This document shows, piece by piece, positions 56,871 through 64,000 of a DNA stretch of 64,000 bases. The notes beneath the pieces were generated by a model, which searched no databases, had not been told where the DNA came from, and saw only the letters and a program-made list of their open reading frames with translations. The translations under genes were made by a program, and so were the position numbers. Each line of letters opens with the position of its first letter. Position 1 is the first letter of the stretch. This DNA is from Odobenus rosmarus divergens (lineage: Eukaryota > Chordata > Mammalia > Carnivora > Odobenidae), in assembly GCF_000321225.1 (NCBI RefSeq), contig NW_004450330.1:2009636-2073635 (forward strand), given 5' to 3'.

Positions 56871-58584
56871 GACAAGAAGAATCACCAAGTATTACATTGG
56901 AATGCCAGTGCCAGAGTTTAGAGGCAGAAACCAGCTAGTTCTCCCCATTGAAAGCCTGTCAAACCAAGACCACAAATGTTTTTGGAATTCTATGGAGTTC
57001 TGTAGTTTCGTAGTTCTGTACATTTGGTACTGAGGGGTCCCTACTGCAGAATGCAATCATACTGGGGACCTGTAGCAAACTGGACAAATGTTTTTTTCCC
57101 CATATGGCTTGCTTTGGTGATGTTTTTATAGACTGACTTAGAGGTTTATTTGTGTTTCTCTCTACAATCATAAGATGAAGCATATATAAAAATTCTGCAG
57201 CAAATTTGATGTTCTCTGGTAGCTATTTGTAGAGTCCACAGGGAAAAAAATGCTATGACATTTGCTAATAATACACCTGTTTTTTGCAGGAAATAATTTT
57301 TTCTTAGTCTAATTTTTAGCCAAAACCAATTAACCAACAAAACAAAACCCACTGTGGATCCAGTGCTTAATTGCACCCAGGACTCTGTATAAAGAGAACT
57401 CTGTAAGGTTCATTCCCTTTCCTTGTAATATACAGTCGAGGTAAAGTGCTTCCCTTCCCCAAAATTGAAAACAGTCCTAGTGTTATCATCCAAACTCTTC
57501 CAGGTCAGATATGGTCACTACCAGATTGTAGAGTCTGCGCTTCCTAATGGTGGAAAACCTTCTGGCAGTAGCATCAGGTGTAACTATGGCAACCTTGGAA
57601 GACAAGTGCAATCTGAAGGCCAGGCAGAAGGCTGGAAGCTAGAGAGAGTGTGGTGGGGACACTGAGTTCTTATCTGGCACTATTCCTGCCTATTTACTGA
57701 CATAGTGACAGGGTTCTCTTTTGAAGAAAAGCAGGGGGAGACTTGTAGATGGTGTTTTTCCCTTTTGAGGTTCTATGCAGGGAGGGACAATTCCATACTC
57801 TCTCTCTCCCACAAGTTCACCTGTTCTGTACTACTGGTCTCCAAAGTGGGGTACACAAGAAGACTGATCAGGGTGAAGAATAAAATATTACACCTTCTGT
57901 TTCAAAATCCTTTTCAGTGTCTATACTCTGTGAAGGTTTTATGATACACTTAATATGTACTACATGGAAGTAATTTGTAAATAACAGGTTGGGGCATGGG
58001 GGAAGGTCAAGACACTGTGGCTGATAAGGATATGCCATCCATGCTATTGACTTGTGTTGTACAGTCTGTGCCTCCTGTTCATCCAACTTGCTGCCATCCC
58101 CTCTCCCAGGTATAGGATGGACTCCCCTTTCCTGCCTCTGAGGTCACTGGAAAGAGTGTTTGGAGGTCCCCATCTGTCACCCAACAGTCCCTAAGCTGTG
58201 ACCAGACCTGCCCAAGCCTTCAGCTTCCCTGAGCTAGGATGGCAGTCTCCATTCTGGGGTTATTTCTCCCAATTCTGCCCTCCCTGTTTCCTAGCTAGAG
58301 CCTATATTGTCTTTCCATAAAGGCATAACATTTACATGTTTTATTCATCCCAATTCAGAGTTACCGTTTGGGTAAGAGATTGTCATAGGCTGTTGGCTTG
58401 CTTTTGATAGGGCCTTTTAGGTAGCATTCATGAATTTAACTTGAGAGTTATACAAGTGTGTAAGATTATTGAGTTCCTACTCATTATTTATGAACAGTTT
58501 TCTTTGAAACACAGTGCTTTGCACATGCTAAGCACTCACCATGTATTTGTGGTTGGAGAAATTCTTTTCAGTACTATAAGGCTT
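56871..58584. other. Intergenic, no gene seen
   Basis: Mostly unique. A weak L2-like tail may lie at about 58510-58560. The short frames show no domain. Confidence 0.45.
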
Positions 58585-58599
58585 TAAAAGGTTAGAACT

Positions 58600-58810
58600 G
58601 AGGTGCCTGTGTGGCTCAGTTGGTTAAGCATCTGCCTTCAGTTCAGGTCATGATCCCAGGGTCCTGGGATGGAGCCGTGCATCAGGCTCCCTGCTCAGTG
58701 GGGAGTCTCACTCTCCCCCAACTCGTGCTCTTCCCCCCAACTAGTGCTTTCTCGCGTGCTCCCTCTCTCTCAAATAAATAAATAAAATCTTTTAAAAAAT
58801 TAAAAAACCC
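58600..58810 (+). mobile_element. Can-SINE (SINEC), plus strand
   Basis: GGTGCCTGTGTGGCTCAG head, CTCAAATAAATAAATAAAATC tail. The TSD is diverged (TAAAAGGTTAGAACT and TAAAAGGTTGGGACT), so this is an older copy. Confidence 0.93.
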
Positions 58811-58904
58811 TAAAAGGTTGGGACTTAGAATCTTAAAATCTTAGAATAGGGACGTCACATAATCCTGTGAGTCATCCCTAGTCCAACTGTTTTCCCCTTT
58901 ATGA

Positions 58905-59085
58905 TAGTCTGAATACATATACTGTGTTCAGGCACTGGGATAGGCACTTTACATACATTAGCTCTAATTCTCAGAATATTCTTTGCAAGGTAAATCCATA
59001 CTATCCTTATTTTCAGGTAAGAACACAGAGGCTCAGAGATGTTAAGCTGTTGGATGGCAAAGCCAGAGTCAAACTTTATTAATTC
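58905..59085 (-). mobile_element. MIR, minus strand
   Basis: 'ggcactttacatacattagc', then 'cacagaggctcagagatgtt', then 'gatggcaaagccagagtc'. Confidence 0.85.
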
Positions 59086-59357
59086 CAACCCCTCCCACTC
59101 TTTCCTTTGTAGGGTGCCTTTTCCTGAGAGGCTACTGGATAGCCAACTTTGAACATCTCCAGTAAAGGGACTTACTACCTCACATAGCCTCCCCTTCCAT
59201 TTTCAAATTGTTGTTGGAAAACTTTGTAAATAATTAAATGAGCACAACTGATGAGAATAAACCACTGTTGCACCTTGGCCCAAAACTCAACTCTAAGTAT
59301 TACTGGATGTGGTAACCAATTGGATCTAGCTAGGAAGTCCCTGAAAAGAATGTGCCA

Positions 59358-59558
59358 GGGGCGCCTGGGTGGCTCAGTTGTTAAGCGTCTGCCTTCGGCT
59401 CGGGTCATGATCCCGGGGTCCTGGGATCGAGCCCCACATCGGGCTCCGTGCTCAGTGGGAAGCCTGCTTCTCCCTCTCCCACTCTCCCTGCTTGTGTTCC
59501 TTCTCTCACTGTGTCTCTCTCTGTCAAATAAATAAATAAAATCTTAAAAAAAAAGTTT
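59358..59558 (+). mobile_element. Can-SINE (SINEC), plus strand
   Basis: GGGGCGCCTGGGTGGCTCAG head, TCTCTGTCAAATAAATAAAT tail. A perfect 16 bp TSD, TGAAAAGAATGTGCCA, lies at 59342-59357 and 59559-59574. Confidence 0.97.
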
Positions 59559-59574
59559 TGAAAAGAATGTGCCA

Positions 59575-59904
59575 AATAAGTCATGCGTGCATGCATATGT
59601 GACAGCTGGATATTGATTAGGCATGGCTGGAAGGTACATTTCACATAAAGAGCATTTTTCTGCAAACGAATAACATCTGTTGTTACCAGGGGGCTTGCCA
59701 TACCCTTGATCTCTGCAAAGAGGAAAATAGCCAATTCCATGATTTCATAGATGATCCTTGCATTTAGCACAATATTATTGATTACGGCAACACATTCACA
59801 TGGAAAGGAAAATGTTCTGCTATAACATTCAAGGGGAGGGCATCTCAATTACTGGGCTCTGTTTGGGCCTCAAGCTCACTTGCCAAAGTTCCATTTTGGG
59901 TTGT
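59575..59904. other. Intergenic, no gene seen
   Basis: Unique-looking sequence between a SINE and an old L1. Confidence 0.4.
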
Positions 59905-59952
59905 TTTTTTTTTTTAACTTTTAAAAATTAAAATAAAATTTTTATGGAGGTA

Positions 59953-60197
59953 GGGGCACCTGGGTGGCTCAGTCATTCAGCATCTGCCTTCGGCTCAGGT
60001 CACGATCCCAGGGTCCTGGGATCGAGCCCCNNNNNNNNNNNNNNNNNNNNNNNNNNNNNNNNNNNNNNNNNNNNNNNNNNCATCGGGCTCCCTGCTCCGC
60101 GGGAAGCCTGCTTCTCCCTCTCCCGCTCCCCCTGCTTGTGTTCCCTCTCTCGCTGTGTCGCTCTCTGTCAAATAAATAAATAAAATCTTTAAAAAAA
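59953..60197 (+). mobile_element. Can-SINE (SINEC) containing the assembly gap
   Basis: Head GGGGCACCTGGGTGGCTCAG and tail CAAATAAATAAATAAAATC lie on the two sides of 50 N. The flanks TTATGGAGGTA at 59942-59952 and 60204-60214 act as a TSD, so this is one insertion. Confidence 0.93.
60031..60080. other. Assembly gap, 50 N
   Basis: Exactly 50 unknown bases. The SINE text before it ends ATCGAGCCCC and after it begins CATCGGGCTCC. Other copies in the window have about one base (G) between these. Confidence 0.99.
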
Positions 60198-61249
60198 ATT
60201 TTGTTATGGAGGTATAATTGACATATAACATTATATTAGTTTCAGGTGTGCAATATAATGATTCGATATTTGTATATATTGGGAATTAAGTCTACTTAAC
60301 ATTCTTCACCATACATAGTTATAAAAAATTGTTTTTTTCTTGTGATGAGGACTTTTAAGTTTGACTCTCTTAGAAACTTTCAAATATGCAATACAGTATT
60401 ATTAACTATAGTTACCAAACTATATACTACATCCCCATGACTTATTTATTTTATAACTGGAAGTCTGTACCTTTGACCCTCTTCACCCATTTTGCCCATC
60501 CCTCTACCTCCTGCCTCTATCAACCACCAATTTGTTCTCTGTATCTGTGAGCTTGGTTTTTGTTTTGTTTTGTTTTAAATTCCACATATAAATGGGGTCA
60601 TATGTTATTTGCCTTTCTCTGTCTGACTTATTTCACTCAGCATAATGCCCTCAAGTTCCATCCATCTTGTTGTAAATGGCAAGATTTCATTCTTTATTAT
60701 GGCTGAGTAGTATTCCACTGCATATATCTACTGCATTTTATTTATCCATTCATACGTCAGTGGACACTTAGGTTGTTTCCATGTCTTGGCTATTGTAAAT
60801 AATGCTGCAATGAACATGAGGATGCAGGTATCTTTCCAAGTTAGTGTTTTCATTTTCTTCAGATAAATATGCAAAAGTGGAATTGCTGAAATGTATGGCA
60901 TTTCTATTTTTAGTTTTTTGAGGAACCTCTATACTGTTTTCCATAGTGGTCATACCAGTTTACATTCCCACCAACAGTGTATAAGGGTTCCTTTTTCTCC
61001 ACATCCTCAACAACATTTGTTATTTCTTGTCTTTTTGATAACAGGTGTGAGGTGATATCTCATTGGGGTTTTGATTTGCATTTCTCTGAGGATGAGTGAT
61101 TTTGAGCATCTTTTCATGTGCCTGTACATTTAGTTTTTTAATGTAACAATTTTTCTTTTCTTTGAGTTATAATATCTATTTGTTGAAAATATTTAGCAGC
61201 ATAATTTTCCAGGTACCAATCACTAAACTAATTGAAGGATATCATATCA

Positions 61250-61284
61250 TATATATATGTGTGTGTGAGAGAGAGAGAGAGAAT
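61250..61284. repeat. AT/GT/GA compound microsatellite
   Basis: ATATAT, then GTGTGTG, then AGAGAG runs in series. Confidence 0.9.
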
Positions 61285-61369
61285 TTCAGTGATCTTAGTT
61301 CATTCTTATATCCCATTCATGTGAAAACCTCAAGAATTTGAACAACACAGGTTTAAACTGTATGGGTCA

Positions 61370-61546
61370 GGGCGCCTGGGTGGCTCAGTCATTAAGCATC
61401 TGCCTTCGGCTCAGGTCCCTGGGATCAAGCCCCACATAGGGCTCCCTGCTCAACAGGAAGCCTGTTTCTCCCTCTCCCACTCCCTCTGCTTGTGTTCCCT
61501 CTCTCGCTATGTCTCTCTGTTAAATAAATAAAATCTTTAAAAAAAT
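61370..61546 (+). mobile_element. Can-SINE (SINEC), plus strand
   Basis: GGGCGCCTGGGTGGCTCAG head, TAAATAAATAAAATCTTTAAA tail. A perfect 15 bp TSD, AAACTGTATGGGTCA, lies at 61355-61369 and 61547-61561. A short internal deletion removes part of the GTCATGATCCCAGGGTC segment. Confidence 0.96.
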
Positions 61547-61561
61547 AAACTGTATGGGTCA

Positions 61562-63054
61562 CTTATATGTGGATTTTTTTTGATAAATACAGTTTAGAAC
61601 TGTACATTTTCTCTTATGATTTCCTTTATAACCTTTTCTTTAGTTTACTTTATTGTAAGAATATGGTATATAATATGGAGTTATCAATAAGATCTTTTCA
61701 GTACACTTAATTCATTTCTACAAAGTGAATAAGGAGCATTTATTTCTAGGAGCATAGTTACTCTCATGGTCACCCATTGACATATTTCCTTTGAGCCTTG
61801 TGTTCTGAGAGTTCCATGGTCAAATGCATTAGTTTTGTTTTATTCCTGATCCCTGCCCTACTCTAACCTCCCACCCTCCTCCCAAGAGTCTCAACTCTGT
61901 ATACCTAATTTTCACACGCACTTAACTCACTGTCTAGAGACACTTCCCCATACTGGATAGGGATTAATGAATAAATCTACAGTGAGCATCCTGGAGACAC
62001 TTTTGAATATATATTTAACCAGTAGTAATAAACATCACCTACGTACAAAGCTGGTACTAGATGCACAGGACACGGAAGAGCAGAGAGGCAAGTTGGAGCA
62101 CAGCAAAGGGAAGTCAGACTCATCCCTCCTTTCCATCGTATGAGAAATGTGTCCACCATGTTTTAATGCAACGATTTTGTGATTGCTTATTTAATGTAGC
62201 CATTTGGAAACAAGGAATATTTCAAAGCTGTTTCAAACACCATTAAGCTTTCAGTGTTTTTACCTCTGAGTAATGTGCTAGACAGACACCTGCACCCCAG
62301 CCTTGATCCCCACCCCTTGGAGGTCAGGGCTGGAGGGAGGGTTAAGCACCATCTGGCAAGCAAACCATGTAAAACTAAAAGTCATGAGTCAACCAGACTT
62401 GTTCATCTCTAAGAGAACTGTCAATCCTGTGTTATTTGTTGCCTGTCCCTTGGCTTGCATCTCACTTTCCTGATTTCTCCTTTATTATAACAATGTCCAC
62501 GCTCTTTTACTTTTAATTAATAAATAGATTTGAATGCTGGAGAAAGGAACTTTGTTTTCCATTTTAAACCGCATGAATGGCCACTCCTGTATTTCGGAGG
62601 CTTCCTGATTCTACTAACCTTATTTAATTGGGTCTATGTTGGGAGGGAAGTGGAGTGGGGATGAAATGGCTCTGCGGGCTACAATTCTATCTCATATTCC
62701 CAGCTTCAGACTGCATTGGAAATTCTCAAATTAATATTTCTAACAGGTCCTTCAGCAATCAATGTACATACATTTTATCTACTGTCCTCAAAATTCTTCG
62801 CAATAACCACTTAGGGGAGACAAGCTAATCTGGGTCTAGCAGATGTCAACACAACACTTTTTTTTTCTTAAGTGATTAAGAAAAATTAAAATAATATCGA
62901 GTAATTGGTTATGGGCTTGTCAAAGCTGTGGATTTGTAAAACATTTTATAAACAATTTAGAAATAAAGTAGAAAATGAAAGTCTCCCATAAGGGAGTTAG
63001 AGATGGGAAAAGGGGTGAAGAAAGTCTATTTTACTTATTTATTTTTTTATGTAA
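61562..63054. other. Intergenic, no gene seen
   Basis: AT-rich and mostly unique. The short frames show no domain. Confidence 0.45.
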
Positions 63055-63076
63055 TTTAAAGAATATTAGTAATTTT

Positions 63077-63251
63077 GGGATGCCTGGGTGGCTCAGTCAG
63101 TAAGCGTCTGCCTTCGGCTCAGGTCATGATCCCAGGGTCCTGGGATCGAGCCCTGCATCAGGCTCCTTGCTCAGCGGGAAGCCTGTTCTCCCTCTGCCAC
63201 TCCCCCTGCTTGCGTTCCCTCTTTCTCTCTGACAGATAAATAAATAAAATC
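63077..63251 (+). mobile_element. Can-SINE (SINEC), plus strand
   Basis: GGGATGCCTGGGTGGCTCAG head, CAGATAAATAAATAAAATC tail. A 22 bp TSD with two mismatches lies at 63055-63076 and 63252-63273 (starts TTTAAAGAATATT). Confidence 0.95.
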
Positions 63252-63273
63252 TTTAAAGAATATTGGTGATTTT

Positions 63274-64000
63274 ACACTAATGCCAAGGCTCTTTTGACTT
63301 TGTTGTGCACAGTGTCTTGCCTCAATGAAGATGAGTATGATACAAATGCTATAAAGGAAGAAATAAAAAGAGGGGCAGGCGGAGAGACTTTCTCTCAGAG
63401 ATGGGCATGGAAAGAGCCAGCCTTAAATTTCCAAACTGGAATGGTATTTTCTTTAGGTCTGGTGTGGTTCTTAAATTCTGTATCAGCCTCATGGTTGATG
63501 GCAGAAAATCACCACCGCAACGGAGGATGCAGAGGAGACCATGGAGGGGTTGCTCTGAAATCCTATCCCACATAGTTGGTGGTTAGTTCACATAACAAAG
63601 GAATTTTTATCCTAAATCGCTAACCTTTTAAGACTGAGGTTGCTAGTTACCATTCTCCCTGATTCTATCCTCTCTCCTCTCCAACTGCACCAGCGTCTTC
63701 CTGCTGTTCCTCTAAGTCCCAAGCATGAACCACTAGGAGAGTCTCTGTATGGCTGTGCACCGCTGTCTCCGCACAACGGCCTGGCTCAGGGGGCAGGGAG
63801 GTCTGACAGGCAGCCCATAATCTGCTGGCCAGGCTCAGCGCCCAGGCAGGGACTGTTTGCCCAGGAGAACAGGTGTCTTCCTGATTCACTGGTGGGCTGA
63901 CTACTGCCCTTGGGCCCTTGCACTTGCTTCTTTCTGTCTCCCTCTGCCTCAGATGCTTCCCACCCTGACATTCTCCCTTCATTCTGTTCTTTGCTTAACA
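63274..64000. other. Intergenic at the right edge, no gene seen
   Basis: Overlapping frames on both strands at 63294-63586 and 63640-63982 have no recognisable domain and no splice-site pattern that I trust. Confidence 0.4.

Larger units (their letters stand above)
59905..61140 (-). mobile_element. Old L1 3' part, minus strand, split by a SINE
   Basis: From left to right it shows a T-run tail, the reversed 3' UTR ('ggaggtataattgacatata', then 'tttcaggtgtgcaatata'), then the reversed ORF2 end ('ggctgagtagtattccactg', then 'ttgaggaacctctatactg', then 'attcccaccaacagtgtata', then 'tgtgaggtgatatctcattg'). The frame is not intact. A SINE at 59953-60197 interrupts the 3' edge. Confidence 0.9.

Noticed and set aside
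1..64000. A previously undescribed multi-gene system
   Set aside because: The window is vertebrate intergenic DNA with one known gene and two processed copies. I found no gene cluster that would support such a claim.

Overview
This is a mammalian nuclear genome segment, about 64 kb, with long intergenic tracts and a high density of interspersed repeats. Roughly 25 copies of a tRNA-derived SINE share a head that reads GGGCGCCTGGGTGGCTCAG, a CT-rich body and an AATAAAATCTTTAAAA tail. This is the Carnivora Can-SINE (SINEC) family. The body matches my memory of the arctoid (bear, seal, mustelid) type better than the dog or cat types. Most copies keep perfect 10-17 bp target-site duplications (TSDs), so many insertions are fairly young. 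The species cannot be fixed from sequence alone.

The only intact protein-coding gene is PAQR9 (membrane progestin receptor epsilon), on the minus strand at 52033-53166. It is one uninterrupted 377-codon reading frame with a CpG island and CCG/CGGCAG repeats upstream (about 53090-54000). In human, PAQR9 lies at 3q23 next to PCOLCE2 and U2SURP. The 52 kb to the left is probably the PAQR9-PCOLCE2 intergenic region; no PCOLCE2 exon was recognised.

Two processed gene copies are present. At 5044-6468 (+) is a retrocopy of ANAPC13, a small anaphase-promoting-complex subunit. Both halves of its 74-codon frame are intact but a 96 bp in-frame block with a stop separates them. The copy ends in a SINE tail, and one 14 bp TSD encloses the whole unit. 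At 26970-28505 (+) is a decayed, 5'-truncated HSP90AB1 pseudogene with a perfect 19 bp TSD, inserted in an old L1.

The rest is repeat stratigraphy: old L1 3' ends (415-993, 26815-29600 interrupted, 30535-30755, 40555-41700, 59905-61140), MIR and L2 fragments, two ERVL-MaLR (MLT1-type) LTRs (13506-14090, 29645-30085), one solo ERV LTR that splits a MIR (33839-34325) and hAT-type DNA transposons (22001-22915, 35905-36245, 36525-36632). A second, orphan CpG island lies at about 38370-38650. A 50-N assembly gap (60031-60080) falls inside one SINE. The 43.6-52.0 kb stretch downstream of PAQR9 is unusually poor in repeats and may hold its 3' UTR or regulatory DNA. I found no bacterial-type system, CRISPR array or clearly new gene; the most unusual object is the ANAPC13-SINE composite retrocopy.
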